A DNA stretch of 64,000 nucleotides, from positions 62,001 to 126,000 of the forward strand of contig CAJTCS010000003.1 in the NCBI GenBank assembly GCA_910574995.1, read 5' to 3'. Under the pieces are notes generated by a model that saw only the letters and a list, made by a program, of their open reading frames with translations, ran no database searches and had not been told where the DNA came from. The stretch is from Oscillospiraceae bacterium (GTDB lineage: Bacteria; Bacillota; Clostridia; Oscillospirales; Acutalibacteraceae). This document shows, piece after piece, positions 7,248-16,288 of the stretch (the stretch's first letter is position 1; each line of letters begins with the position of its first letter). Both the position numbers and the translations under genes were made by a program.

Positions 7248-8400
7248 TCGGTACAACCTCCTTTCCTAATTCTGAAACTTCCGTGTACTCTTTGCGTATA
7301 TAATACTTGTCGCCGCCTTCAACGTGCGCCATGTTCCAAATATCCATAACGCCGTTACGGTTCAACAAGCCACGGTCAAAAAGCTGTGTGCTGATATTTA
7401 GCTTCGTCGCGTTTGAAGCGTATTGAAGCCTGTTTGCGGTAAATGTGATCGCATTCCCGAAGGACAATTCCCGATCGCTGAACGTCATATTCGATAATAC
7501 AAGGGAAAGCTGGATCGCGAAAGGCTCGATTTTGCCTTCATAGTAGGCGTTCCATTCGTCCTCTGTATATCGGTTTTGCAGAATGCCCGCATTCGTCCCG
7601 AAGTAGTTAAAAACATTTTCGTTGATCTGCGCCATCTGCGCCGCGTTCACGGTGAACGGCTTGCTTTCGATCGGCTTCACGTCCGCGAACTTCGCGTCAT
7701 AAATCACCATGCCGGATTGATTGTCCGCCGAAAGGTTATCCGCCGTAAAGCGCTTTCGCTCTTTCGTTATATCCTCCGGCTTTAACATATTTGCGACTTT
7801 CGCAAGGAAGCGAACCGAAGCCGAATTCTTCACGCCGTTTATAATTCCTTGATTTTGCGTGTGGATTAGCTGCATTGTCGGACGAAGCGCGGCGTTGCTT
7901 TCGCCGAAGAAGTCGTCCTTGTACTGAAAGTTTGTCAGTACGCCGACGCGCTCGAATTCGATTGCCGCCTTCTGCCCGCTGGCGAAGGTATAGCGCAAAA
8001 ACGGCGCGCCGCCAAACTCGACAACTTCGCACCGCTGGGGAAGAAGGGGATAATACCCGATCAATTCCCCGAAATCATCTTCAATCGGCACAATGAAACA
8101 AGTGTTGTTCACCGAAAGGATCGTCGCGATCCTGTATATGAATTTCGATGTATCCATAAACGGATTTGGCTTGAATTGCAAAGTCCGTTCAAGGTGCTTT
8201 TTCGCTGCGCCGCTGATTTCCGGTTTCAGCTTCGACGCAAAGGAAGCGAAGGAATGTATCGCCGCCCGCGTAAGCTCCATTTCGTAAAGGCTTTCCGGCG
8301 CGTTCGTAAAAACGGGCGTGTACCCGTTTAGCATTTTGAAGTATCCTTCCGCTTTCAAGTCCGCTTTCGGTCTTTTGAAGATCGTTTCAAATACTCCCAT
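7165..8400 (-). CDS. Phage portal protein
   Basis: 411 residues from the ATG at 8400 (GGGGTGA six bases upstream); a GTG at 8409 overlapping the terminase stop is possible. It resembles HK97-type portals: MGVFETIFKRP at the start, IATILSVNNTCFIVP, then MLKPEDITKERKRF and NYFGTNAGILQNRYTEDEWNAYYEGKIEPFAIQLS, the region forming the wing/stem. It forms the dodecameric ring through which DNA enters the head. The gene appears intact. Confidence 0.9.
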   Translation of the reverse strand: MGVFETIFKRPKADLKAEGYFKMLNGYTPVFTNAPESLYEMELTRAAIHSFASFASKLKPEISGAAKKHLERTLQFKPNPFMDTSKFIYRIATILSVNNTCFIVPIEDDFGELIGYYPLLPQRCEVVEFGGAPFLRYTFASGQKAAIEFERVGVLTNFQYKDDFFGESNAALRPTMQLIHTQNQGIINGVKNSASVRFLAKVANMLKPEDITKERKRFTADNLSADNQSGMVIYDAKFADVKPIESKPFTVNAAQMAQINENVFNYFGTNAGILQNRYTEDEWNAYYEGKIEPFAIQLSLVLSNMTFSDRELSFGNAITFTANRLQYASNATKLNISTQLFDRGLLNRNGVMDIWNMAHVEGGDKYYIRKEYTEVSELGKEVVPNADDEGSGIQNNDPATADPARDEGKED

Positions 8401-8405
8401 TTTTA

Positions 8406-10058
8406 TCACCCCGCATTTTTAAGCATTTCGCCTATTTCGTTATAATATTTCTGCCGCACGGTCAGCGCGTCGATCACGGAAACGAAGCCGTCAATCCGCG
8501 CCCGCTGTTCGATCTTGACCGGACGGAATTTCCGCGTTTCCATGTTGTGCTTCAAGGCGACGTTCAAGAAATGCGCCTTCAACAAATTATTGTCGGCGAT
8601 CTTGAAGTTTCCGTCTTTGATAATTCCTTCAAACTCGCGGATCACGGGCGCAAGGTTTTCACCTTGAAACACGTCGTCCGTTTGGAAGCCCGCCGCTTTC
8701 AAGTCGTCGATCAGATATTGCGCGCTATAACGGTCGTATCCGACCTTCAAGATGTAAATTCCGTACTTGTCCCGAAGCTCTGCGAACCACTCGAAAACGT
8801 CTTTGTAATCGACGTGGTTTTCGCCGGATAGCTTCAAGATACCTTGCTTCGCGAATATGTCATACGGTACACCGTCGATCGCTTGCGCGGTTTCAAGCCT
8901 GTTTGCTGGCATAAAGAATTTTGCGAAAGCGTACAAAACGCCGTCCCGCTCGATCACGATTGAAGCCGCTGTCAAGTCCGTTGTTTGCGAAAGGTCTATT
9001 CCGCCCACCGCGTAGCTGTCTTTGAATTCCTCCAGCTTCGCGTGAATTCCTGCGCCGTCCACGACGCTGTAATCAAGCCAAGCGACGGAAGAATTCTGCT
9101 TGATATTGCAATACTTCGTCAAGAATTCTATGCGCTTCGATATGCTCATTTCGGCGACGGCGATTTCCTCTTTGAAGAAGTCCGGCGATACCGAAACGCC
9201 CATATTCGGATTTGCTTTTTTAAGCTCTTCAAGGTCGTTCCATTTCTCCACGTCGTCGATCATGTAGAGAAGGGGAAGAAGGCGGCGTTCCTTGCTGCCG
9301 CCCTTCAAAAACGCCGTTGAACGCTTCATCAATTCGTCGAAGATACCGTCGTTTTCGTAGCCCGCCGTGCTGATAGAAAGGATCATCGGCTGGCGGCGCG
9401 CGCCCAGCGCGGATTTCATAACTTCATACTGTTTCAATCCGCCGTCGCCGCGCCACGACGCGACTTCATCGTTTACGACTAAATGCGGATTGAAGCCGTC
9501 TGATTTCTTCGCATTGAACGCCAGCGGCTTTATTGCCGTGTTGCTCTCTTCGACGTAAATATCGGAACGGCGCTTTTTCGATAGCTCGGAAAGCTCCGGT
9601 TCTTTTTTTATCATCTGATAGAAGTTATCGTAAACGATGTTTGCTTGTTCCAGCTTCGGCGCAAGGCAATATATTTTCGCGCCGTATTCGCCGTCAAGAT
9701 ACGCCATATACGCGATAACGGCGGACGCAAAAAGCGTTTTGCCGTTCTTTCGCCCGATCACAATAAAGACTTCACGAAATACGCGCGTTCCGTCCGGCTC
9801 GACGATCCCGAACATAACCGAAACGGCGGCTTTCTGCCATAGCTCCAATTTCAAAAGGTCTGTGCGCCCCTCGCAATGGTGGCAAAAGTTTTCGATAAAC
9901 CGGATCGCTTTATTTGCCTTCTTTGCGTCGAAGGTGAAAAGCCCGTCTTGAAGCCCCTGCACGATGTATTCATACAAAAGCCGAACCCACTTGCCGACAA
10001 CGATTTTTCCCGAAGAAATCCCGTCGAAATATTCGTAAATGTAATTTGAAAACGGCAT
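8406..10058 (-). CDS. Terminase large subunit
   Basis: 550 residues from MPFSNYIYEYFDGISSGK, directly after the small-subunit stop. The Walker A-like motif GRKNGKT is at residues 102-108. The ATPase region continues with APKLEQANIVYDNFYQM and a Walker B-like LVVNDEVASW. The C-terminal nuclease half has VGGIDLSQTTDLTAASIV and YDRYSAQYLIDDLKAAG. It powers DNA packaging and cuts the concatemer. It overlaps the portal frame by a few bases. No disruption is seen. Confidence 0.93.
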   Translation of the reverse strand: MPFSNYIYEYFDGISSGKIVVGKWVRLLYEYIVQGLQDGLFTFDAKKANKAIRFIENFCHHCEGRTDLLKLELWQKAAVSVMFGIVEPDGTRVFREVFIVIGRKNGKTLFASAVIAYMAYLDGEYGAKIYCLAPKLEQANIVYDNFYQMIKKEPELSELSKKRRSDIYVEESNTAIKPLAFNAKKSDGFNPHLVVNDEVASWRGDGGLKQYEVMKSALGARRQPMILSISTAGYENDGIFDELMKRSTAFLKGGSKERRLLPLLYMIDDVEKWNDLEELKKANPNMGVSVSPDFFKEEIAVAEMSISKRIEFLTKYCNIKQNSSVAWLDYSVVDGAGIHAKLEEFKDSYAVGGIDLSQTTDLTAASIVIERDGVLYAFAKFFMPANRLETAQAIDGVPYDIFAKQGILKLSGENHVDYKDVFEWFAELRDKYGIYILKVGYDRYSAQYLIDDLKAAGFQTDDVFQGENLAPVIREFEGIIKDGNFKIADNNLLKAHFLNVALKHNMETRKFRPVKIEQRARIDGFVSVIDALTVRQKYYNEIGEMLKNAG

Positions 10059-10060
10059 TT

Positions 10061-10414
10061 TTATTCGTCCCTTAATGCCTGTAATCGGCTTTCTTTCTTC
10101 TTTTCGGGCGGTACAAGATCGCAAAGCTGCTTGATAATGGCGGCGTGATTTTTCGTCATTGCGATATGCGTTTTCACCGCGTCGCTTTGCTTTGTCCCGC
10201 TCTGATTTGCCCCGTTTTGATATTCGACGGTGTATCCCTCTTCGTTTATGATTTCCTGCAATTCTTCAAGGCTCACCGCCATAAACGCGGCGTTCCGGAT
10301 AAGGCTTTCGACGGTCTGCAACTTGTTTTTATCCAAGTCTTTGAAAACCCGCTTTAATCGCGTGATCTCCCGCTTGATTTTCTGTTCTTTCGTCAAGTCC
10401 TTTTTTGTCGCCAT
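10061..10414 (-). CDS. Terminase small subunit (P27-like)
   Basis: 117 residues from MATKKDLTKEQKIKREITRL; GGGGGCG lies 7 bases before this ATG. The protein is highly charged and helical, and fits P27-family small terminases by size and position (KTHIAMTKNHAAIIKQLCDLVPPEKKKE is characteristic of the C-terminus). It would recognise the packaging site and load the large subunit, whose gene begins 3 bases beyond the stop. Confidence 0.8.
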   Translation of the reverse strand: MATKKDLTKEQKIKREITRLKRVFKDLDKNKLQTVESLIRNAAFMAVSLEELQEIINEEGYTVEYQNGANQSGTKQSDAVKTHIAMTKNHAAIIKQLCDLVPPEKKKESRLQALRDE

Positions 10415-10490
10415 AAATATCGCCCCCTTTCCGGTTCTACCACACCCCCCTAACACGTACACCCGTTATGCGCGCGCCTGCGGAGTAAAT

Positions 10491-10838
10491 TTAATCTCCC
10501 GCCCTCGGTGTTGAACCCTCCCTAAACTTTCGGCGAATAGGGGGGGATACAAGGTTTCCTTCTTCGTCGAAATCGTAACGCCGCCGATCGTCGTTCCGGT
10601 GGTGTTCCTTGTTGTGGCAATCTTGACAAAGCGCTTCGAGATTATCCCACGAAAGCGTAATCGCCGGATCGTTTATATTTTTCTTCGTCAAGTAGGTTTT
10701 GTGATGTGCGATCTTTGCGACAACCGGATCGCTTGGCGTTGAACAGCGTTCGCACAAATAGCCCTTCGACTTCAAGAACCCGTCGCGGCAAGCCCGCCAC
10801 GCTTCGCTGTTGTAAAACCTTTCTGCCCACGGCTTCAT
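10491..10838 (-). CDS. Phage HNH endonuclease
   Basis: 115 residues starting MKPWAERFYNSEAWRACRD. Zinc ligands and catalytic motif are visible: CERC, AHHKTYLTKKNINDP (the HH pair), then LEALCQDCHNKEH. HNH nucleases just upstream of terS/terL are usual in HK97-like phages, where they work with the terminase in packaging. A G-rich ribosome-binding site precedes the ATG. Confidence 0.9.
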   Translation of the reverse strand: MKPWAERFYNSEAWRACRDGFLKSKGYLCERCSTPSDPVVAKIAHHKTYLTKKNINDPAITLSWDNLEALCQDCHNKEHHRNDDRRRYDFDEEGNLVSPPIRRKFREGSTPRAGD

Positions 10839-10866
10839 GTGCTGCGCCCCCTTTCCGCGCAAAAGA

Positions 10867-10903
10867 AAAAGCCCTCTGCGGATCGTCCCCGTAGAAGGCT
10901 TTA
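10867..10903 (-). terminator. Rho-independent terminator or attenuator before the HNH gene
   Basis: On the minus strand AAAGCC...CGG pairs with CCG...GGCTTT (one internal mismatch), then CTTTTTCTTTT. It lies only about 35 bp downstream of the start expected from the promoter at 10943-10971, so it would either end the regulator transcript or attenuate the packaging genes. Confidence 0.6.
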
Positions 10904-10942
10904 AGTCTGCGCTATTTCGTTTCGCAAAAATTCATCGTAAAT

Positions 10943-10971
10943 ATTATACCTCTTGAAGAGGGTATGCACAA
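10943..10971 (-). promoter_or_regulatory. Probable phage late promoter with dyad in the spacer
   Basis: On the minus strand TTGTGC (10971-10966), a 17-bp spacer and TATAAT (10948-10943). The spacer contains the perfect palindrome CCTCTT-C-AAGAGG (10961-10949), a possible regulator site. It points toward the HNH-terS-terL genes and lies between them and the putative late regulator. Confidence 0.55.
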
Positions 10972-10995
10972 GGGCGGCTTTTGGTCGCCTTTTGG

Positions 10996-11478
10996 TCATT
11001 TGTCAATATCCCGCTTCCTGTATGTTCCGGCGCTCACCGCCGCCGCGATCCCGAAGATACAGACGGACATATCGTTGACAATCTTATTCCGCCAGCGGCG
11101 CGCCGTCTTTATCTCTTTGAGAATGCCCGCTTCTTCAAGCTCTGCGACAACCTCTTCCCACGTTGCCGTCTTGCCGCCCTCGCGGGGATCGCCGTTTATA
11201 TCCTCCCCGAAATAGTACAGCCGGATCACGACGAATTCTTTTTGCCCCTCGAACAGCGAAACAGCCCGCTTCAATTTCTCGAAGCCGAACTTCGTTTCCC
11301 GATATTGCCGCCGCTTTTCTTCCTGCATTTCCTCGACAATATCTTCTTCGGTTTTCTGCTCATAGTATCCCGCGCTTTTGCTGCCCGCCGAAAAGGTCTT
11401 GCGCCCCGCGTGATACTCGACTTCGCAATATGCTTCTTCGTCTGCGACAAGCGCCGCCAGCTTCTTGTAGTTATACAA
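10996..11478 (-). CDS. Putative phage late transcription regulator (ArpU/sigma-region-4-like)
   Basis: 160 residues (MYNYKKLAALVADEEAYCEVEYH). The C-terminal half contains KTATWEEVVAELEEAGILKEIKTARRWRNKIV, a likely helix-turn-helix similar to the small activators that precede HNH and terminase genes in Firmicutes phages. Such proteins switch on late genes; the dyad promoter at 10943-10971 is a candidate target. The specific family is not certain. It is the rightmost identifiable prophage gene; no lysogeny or replication genes lie beyond it. Confidence 0.55.
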   Translation of the reverse strand: MYNYKKLAALVADEEAYCEVEYHAGRKTFSAGSKSAGYYEQKTEEDIVEEMQEEKRRQYRETKFGFEKLKRAVSLFEGQKEFVVIRLYYFGEDINGDPREGGKTATWEEVVAELEEAGILKEIKTARRWRNKIVNDMSVCIFGIAAAVSAGTYRKRDIDK

Positions 11479-11521
11479 ATGTTACTCTCTTCAAAAAGAG
11501 GGAGAGCGATAAAAATGCCTG

Positions 11522-11550
11522 TTGAAAATTTTTCCGAAACATGGTATCAT
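11522..11550 (+). promoter_or_regulatory. Promoter of the serine recombinase gene
   Basis: TTGAAA (11522-11527), 17-bp spacer, TATCAT (11545-11550), 37 bp before the recombinase ATG, which has AAGGAGA in front of it. Confidence 0.65.
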
Positions 11551-11587
11551 GATCGTATCGTGTCCCTGTTCATTAAGGAGATCACCA

Positions 11588-13240
11588 ATGAACAGGAAGA
11601 ATAAACTTACCACCTCTGTCACCGCCCTGTACTGCCGCCTCTCCATTGAGGACGGACGGGAAAACGAGAGCATGAGCATCAGCAATCAAAAGGCTCTGCT
11701 TCGTGACTTTGCTGAGAAAAACGGCCTGCTAGACTACGAATTTTATGTTGATGACGGTTACACAGGCCGTAATTTCAACCGTCCTTCGTTCCAGAGGATG
11801 ATTGCCGACATTGAGGCCGGGAAGGTCAAATGTGTAATCACGAAAGACCTCTCACGGCTGGGCCGGAACTACATTGAAGCTGGCAGCTATATCGAAATCT
11901 TCTTCCCGCGTCACAACGTCCGCTATATCGCTGTTACTGACGGCGTGGACAGTCTGAACCGGCAGGAGATGGACATTACCCCCTTCAAAAATATCCTGAA
12001 CGATATGTATAGCCGGGATATTTCCAAGAAGGTGCTGGCGGGCTGGATGGCCCGCTCCCGGCAGGGGAAGTTTTTGGGTGGGCCTACTCCTTACGGCCTT
12101 ATGCGTGACCCCAACGACTGCGGCCACCTGATTATCGACCCGGAGACAGCCCCCACCGTCAAGCTGGTTTTCGACTTGGCAGCAAACGGATACGGCATGA
12201 TGCGGATTGCAAAATATCTGCTGGAACGCAAGATTCCCATTACCCGCGTCAAAGGCCCGATAGAATCCGAAGTGCGCTATTATTCTTGGGGCAATTCCGT
12301 AATCAGTAAAATGCTCCGCAATCCGGTCTACAAAGGCGATCATGTGGTCTGCAAATGCCACCAGAAGGCTATTCGCTCTAACACCTACAATTTTGTTCCC
12401 CGTGACGAGTGGGAGATCATTGAGAACTGCCATGAGGCGATTGTCAGCCGGGAGCAGTGGGATAGGGTGCAAAAGCTGATTGACCGCCGTCCTACCGTTT
12501 CGGGAGAAAACAGGTGTCCATTTTATAATCTGTTTCACGGCCTTATCTACTGTGCTACTTGCGGAAAATCCATGCAGGTGCGCTATGAGAAGGTGGGCCG
12601 GACGGATATTGACCGCAGCACCAAGAAGAAGCGGGAGCCGATTGACAGGGCATATTATATCTGCCAGACCTATAACCGGCTGGGAAAGAACGCTTGCACC
12701 AGCCATAAGATTGAGGCCCGCGACCTTTACAATCTCGTGCTGTCGGATATTATAGAGCATGGCAAAATGGCCTTGCAGGATTCCGAGGCATTCTATGGGC
12801 GATTGACCTATCGGCTGGAACAGCGGTACACCATGGACGAAGGGGCCTTGAAGAAAGAGTTGGATGCCTTGGCGAAGCGCAATCAGGAAATTGACGAGAT
12901 GTTTATGAGCCTGTACGCTGATAAGACCAAGGGTATTCTGACGGAGCAGCGGTTCTTCCGCATGACTGAAACGCTGGAGCAGGAACAGGCGGACAACAAG
13001 GTACGGATGCAGGCGAGCACGGACGAGTTACGAACCGCCAACGAAACGGAAGATGATGTGCGCCGGTTCATCGGAGAAATCCGGGAATATGCGTCCATCA
13101 CCGAATTGGACGAGGCAATCTTGAACCGGCTGATTGATAAAATCATCATTAGCGCAGTCGAAGTCATTGACAGCGAAAAGGTGCAGAAAGTCCGTATTGT
13201 TTATAACTTTGTGGGCGAAATTGCCACAATAGACGAATAG
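11588..13240 (+). CDS. Large serine recombinase (TndX/Tn4451-type integrase)
   Basis: 550 residues. The N-terminal resolvase domain has YCRLSIEDG with the likely nucleophile Ser19, then SISNQK, DGYTGRNFNRPSFQRM and DLSRLGRNYIE. The recombinase domain follows (GGPTPYGL). A zinc-ribbon region has YCATCGKS and CTSHKIE, then a coiled coil and a DUF4368-like end (TELDEAILNRLIDKI, VRIVYNFVGEI). It inserts and excises mobile elements by site-specific recombination. The gene is complete. Its composition is less G+C-rich than the core genes. It is read away from the prophage, so it more likely belongs to a separate integrative element than to the phage. Confidence 0.93.
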   Translation: MNRKNKLTTSVTALYCRLSIEDGRENESMSISNQKALLRDFAEKNGLLDYEFYVDDGYTGRNFNRPSFQRMIADIEAGKVKCVITKDLSRLGRNYIEAGSYIEIFFPRHNVRYIAVTDGVDSLNRQEMDITPFKNILNDMYSRDISKKVLAGWMARSRQGKFLGGPTPYGLMRDPNDCGHLIIDPETAPTVKLVFDLAANGYGMMRIAKYLLERKIPITRVKGPIESEVRYYSWGNSVISKMLRNPVYKGDHVVCKCHQKAIRSNTYNFVPRDEWEIIENCHEAIVSREQWDRVQKLIDRRPTVSGENRCPFYNLFHGLIYCATCGKSMQVRYEKVGRTDIDRSTKKKREPIDRAYYICQTYNRLGKNACTSHKIEARDLYNLVLSDIIEHGKMALQDSEAFYGRLTYRLEQRYTMDEGALKKELDALAKRNQEIDEMFMSLYADKTKGILTEQRFFRMTETLEQEQADNKVRMQASTDELRTANETEDDVRRFIGEIREYASITELDEAILNRLIDKIIISAVEVIDSEKVQKVRIVYNFVGEIATIDE

Positions 13241-13247
13241 TGTTTTG

Positions 13248-13282
13248 CAGTGACCCCTTTCTTTTATAGAGAGGGGTCACTG
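13248..13282. terminator. Inverted repeat after the recombinase gene
   Basis: CAGTGACCCCT (13248-13258) and AGGGGTCACTG (13272-13282) are perfect 11-bp arms around a 13-nt loop, 7 bp after the recombinase stop. No U-run follows, so it may be a weak terminator or a recombination-related structure. Confidence 0.5.
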
Positions 13283-13348
13283 TGAAGTTGCATGCGGACT
13301 GCGTAGAAATCAGAAATAACCAAATTTTTAATGAAATTGGGAGTAATA

Positions 13349-14620
13349 ATGCAAATGCAAGATTTTTTTAAAGATGCAAGATATAAAAGAGCCTATTCCA
13401 CCATATCCTTTGCTTTCTTTGTTTTTTTGGTTGAGATTTCAATATATGAAATGTTGAGAAAGTTTGAGATCAAACAGTATTGGCTGCTATTACCACTTGG
13501 CATGTATATACTAGGGGCCACATTTGCAAAGCATATTAAAATTGTTCGAATTGTTATGGGGGCCCTGGAAATCAGCAGCATCTTATCTTTTGTACTTTTG
13601 TGTATCGGAATACGAAACGAATACATAGCTGAATTGTTAAAAAACCATTTCGAAATAATCGCAATTATTGCTATTATAGCTCTTTTTATTAATCTATATA
13701 TTAGTCGAAATTCTACGACCAAAAATGTTGACACGAAAATAGAACCTAACTCGATACAGTTATTCAATCTATTCTATTTGAATACTTCCAAGGCGCATGA
13801 AATAGCCATGCTGATAGACAATAAAATTATGAAAACTATTGAGCGCGAGCAGGTTTCGGAGGAGCTTTTAAAATACAATGCATCATCCACTTTGGGATTA
13901 AAGGATGTAGCATCTGCTGATATAGATTACGCTATGGAGGATAATTCTAAAAAGAGAGTCTATGAAAACTTTGACGTTAAGACAACAAAATCGATTATGC
14001 TTCGGACAATATATGAAACTGCTAAAAAAAAGGACAGTGGGACAGATTCTTTAAAAATCGGAGATTTGGTACTATTTAAAAGTATTGAATTACAGCAACG
14101 TAACATCGAAGATACTGTAATGATTTTGAATATATTACAAGATAGCAAAATAAAAAATCAAGCGAATGGTGCAATAGAAGTCAATGTGAATAAAATGATG
14201 GGCAAAATGTTGGATGATTTCACAATCGATTATACATTTGAATATGTGTGCAAGTCTACGGAAGAAGATTCCAGCACTTTTATCATCCAAATACCTTATA
14301 AAGCCACAGATAATTTTGAAAATGGCTATCAACACAATGATTTACAGTTAGGTAGATTGAGTTTAATTGGAATTTATCGTGGTAAAATTGATTTTTCAAA
14401 ACGAGAAAGCATTTCTTCTAAGTTCTTAGAAATGATTTCAGATTCCTACAATCAAGTGAATAAACGCAAAGCAAAGCCAACTGAAATGAAACTCAGCTCA
14501 AGTGGTACTACTTCCCATGATATTCAATTTGAGTTTCACCATGAGAAATTGACAGATGAAATGCACTTAATTGACGTTATTGCAATTATTCAAGAGTTGA
14601 ACTTTGATAGGGATGAATGA
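13349..14620 (+). CDS. DUF6414-like membrane-anchored protein of unknown function
   Basis: 423 residues from the ATG at 13349 (GGGAG 5 nt upstream). Three or four hydrophobic segments occupy residues ~15-115 (FAFFVFLVEISIY, LLLPLGMYILGATF, ILSFVLLCIGI, IIAIIAIIALFINLYI). A soluble C-terminal part of about 300 residues follows, beginning NSIQLFNLFYLNTSKAHEIAMLIDNKI, which resembles DUF6414 proteins. No catalytic motif is seen. The gene is very AT-rich compared with the flanks. It sits immediately before an AAA+ ATPase gene and is probably co-transcribed with it, so the two may form one system. Defence or stress sensing is possible but unproven. Confidence 0.6.
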   Translation: MQMQDFFKDARYKRAYSTISFAFFVFLVEISIYEMLRKFEIKQYWLLLPLGMYILGATFAKHIKIVRIVMGALEISSILSFVLLCIGIRNEYIAELLKNHFEIIAIIAIIALFINLYISRNSTTKNVDTKIEPNSIQLFNLFYLNTSKAHEIAMLIDNKIMKTIEREQVSEELLKYNASSTLGLKDVASADIDYAMEDNSKKRVYENFDVKTTKSIMLRTIYETAKKKDSGTDSLKIGDLVLFKSIELQQRNIEDTVMILNILQDSKIKNQANGAIEVNVNKMMGKMLDDFTIDYTFEYVCKSTEEDSSTFIIQIPYKATDNFENGYQHNDLQLGRLSLIGIYRGKIDFSKRESISSKFLEMISDSYNQVNKRKAKPTEMKLSSSGTTSHDIQFEFHHEKLTDEMHLIDVIAIIQELNFDRDE

Positions 14621-14621
14621 C

Positions 14622-16064
14622 ATGAATTCAACGCTATACATCTATGATGGAAAAAATCTTAACGGTTTAAAAAGCACCCTAAATGAATATAAATTTTTCA
14701 GTATTGCTTATCTTTTCCATATGTGCGATACTTTGCCAGAGCTTAGCGACATAATTGCAGATACTTTTGATAAAACTGTTATCGATATAACAAATTTAAT
14801 AACAGATGGGAATTACTATAGGATCTTTTCTGAACGGTATTTATATATATTGTCAGAAAACATTCCCGATCTCCATTTTTGCATAAACTATAAGGTATTT
14901 GATAAGTTTACTGAGCGATTTCCGTTTTTTTTTGAAGAGACAAATACAAATTGGGATTTTCATGATTTTGAAGGTGTTGAAGAACAAGTTGAGCCCTTTA
15001 CGATATCTAATCTGAATAGTAATTCCATAATATATACTTACAACGAAATATCTGCTGCAAAGGGGCTGCATGAGGCGGGAACTCTTATTTCCCTGTCAGA
15101 TTTAATTGATCAATGTGAAGGAATATCGTTTCAGTATAATCTCGGAAAGATTTCTAAAATACTTGAATCGCAACAGATAGAATATGTAGACCTTTCATCA
15201 ATTGTAAGAATGCTTAGACTTAGGCCAGACCTTATTTTCCCATTCGAAATCCTTATGCATCGCATTACCTCAATTAGAAAGGTGAAATATTGTGTAGAAT
15301 ATGCTCGCATATCAGACGTGGATGGCATTTTCCCATTGTGCTTTTCAGAAAAAGTTCCCATTGATAGTGCGGAAGACTTAGCCGAAACAGTAAGCGAGGA
15401 ACCGACCACAATAAATATCCAGAACATAACTACGCTCGCAACAGAAATCTGTGAGAAACTTAGAGGGCACGATGCTTTTAAATCAGACTTTCAACATAAT
15501 TTATTAAAGTTTTCTTTTTTAAACGGAATGGGAGAAAGAAAAATACTATCCATCATGTTGTGTGGTGATTCAGGTATTGGTAAAACACAGTTTGCTAAAT
15601 TTGTGTCGCAAGTAATATTTCCTGGGGAACCGCTTATTAAAATTAACTTTGGCAATTATTCCACCGAAGGGGTTTTAAATAGCTTAATTGGCTCCCCTCT
15701 GGGATATATTGGAAGTGAAGAAGGCGGCGAGTTAATCAATAAAATAGACACGTCGAAGTCTAAGGTCATTCTTATTGACGAATTTGAGAAGGCTACTCCC
15801 AGCGTGTATAATTTTTTCTATGAGTTACTTGAAGATGGTGTATTTACTGACCGCCATGGCATTGCTCATAATCTTGATGGATATTTAATTATATTTACTT
15901 CCAACATGACGGAAGCTATGTATCATGAAAAAATCCCGGATTCATTGAAATCCCGATTTGATATGGTCTACCATTTTGTTGGCCTGCCAGCAGAAGAAAA
16001 GCAACGCTATATACAGAACACAGCAATAGATTTAATTGAAAATTTGGAGAAACATTTTAGATGA
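14622..16064 (+). CDS. Clp-like AAA+ ATPase, ended by a premature in-frame TGA
   Basis: 480 residues from the ATG at 14622 (alternatives at 14613 or the TTG at 14604). The first ~300 residues match nothing I recognise. The AAA+ module has Walker A GDSGIGKT (315-322), a pore-type segment SPLGYIGSEEGG, Walker B VILIDEFEKA (382-391), sensor 1 IIFTSNM and an arginine-finger region SLKSRFDMVYHF, as in the second ring of ClpA/ClpB. The stop TGA at 16062-16064 is followed in the same frame by 42 more codons to TAA (16191-16193) that look like the family's C-terminal helical lid, so the gene is probably interrupted. It is AT-rich like its partner gene. Confidence 0.8.
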   Translation: MNSTLYIYDGKNLNGLKSTLNEYKFFSIAYLFHMCDTLPELSDIIADTFDKTVIDITNLITDGNYYRIFSERYLYILSENIPDLHFCINYKVFDKFTERFPFFFEETNTNWDFHDFEGVEEQVEPFTISNLNSNSIIYTYNEISAAKGLHEAGTLISLSDLIDQCEGISFQYNLGKISKILESQQIEYVDLSSIVRMLRLRPDLIFPFEILMHRITSIRKVKYCVEYARISDVDGIFPLCFSEKVPIDSAEDLAETVSEEPTTINIQNITTLATEICEKLRGHDAFKSDFQHNLLKFSFLNGMGERKILSIMLCGDSGIGKTQFAKFVSQVIFPGEPLIKINFGNYSTEGVLNSLIGSPLGYIGSEEGGELINKIDTSKSKVILIDEFEKATPSVYNFFYELLEDGVFTDRHGIAHNLDGYLIIFTSNMTEAMYHEKIPDSLKSRFDMVYHFVGLPAEEKQRYIQNTAIDLIENLEKHFR

Positions 16065-16193
16065 AAAGTTGAAATTCATAAAATTCAAAACGAATTAAAT
16101 GAGTTGTGTGAGTATGATAATTTGCGCGACATAAAAAGGAATGTAGAAGATATTGTGTTCAACAGTTTCTTGGAATGTTATAAACAGGAATAA
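16065..16193 (+). pseudogene. C-terminal lid of the AAA+ ATPase beyond the in-frame TGA
   Basis: In the frame of the preceding gene, 42 codons read KVEIHKIQNELNELCEYDNL then RDIKRNVEDIVFNSFLECYK and end in TAA. RDIKRNVEDIVF resembles the sensor-2/small-lid helix of Clp ATPases, so this is the detached end of the upstream protein. There is no start codon or ribosome-binding site. Confidence 0.65.
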
Positions 16194-16212
16194 CAATTTA
16201 ATCACATTTTGC

Positions 16213-16254
16213 TATATCCCCCTGCCTCGATAACCGAGATAGGGGGATATTTTT
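16213..16254 (+). terminator. Rho-independent terminator after the ATPase gene
   Basis: ATATCCCCCT pairs with AGGGGGATAT around an inner CTCG/CGAG helix, followed by TTTTG. Confidence 0.8.
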
Positions 16255-16288
16255 GTGTTATTCTGAATTTACCACTTGACAATGTTGC

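Noticed and set aside
16050-16193. Selenocysteine or alternative-code reading of the TGA
   Set aside because: Other genes in the window end in TGA normally, and no SECIS-like structure or Sec family is evident.
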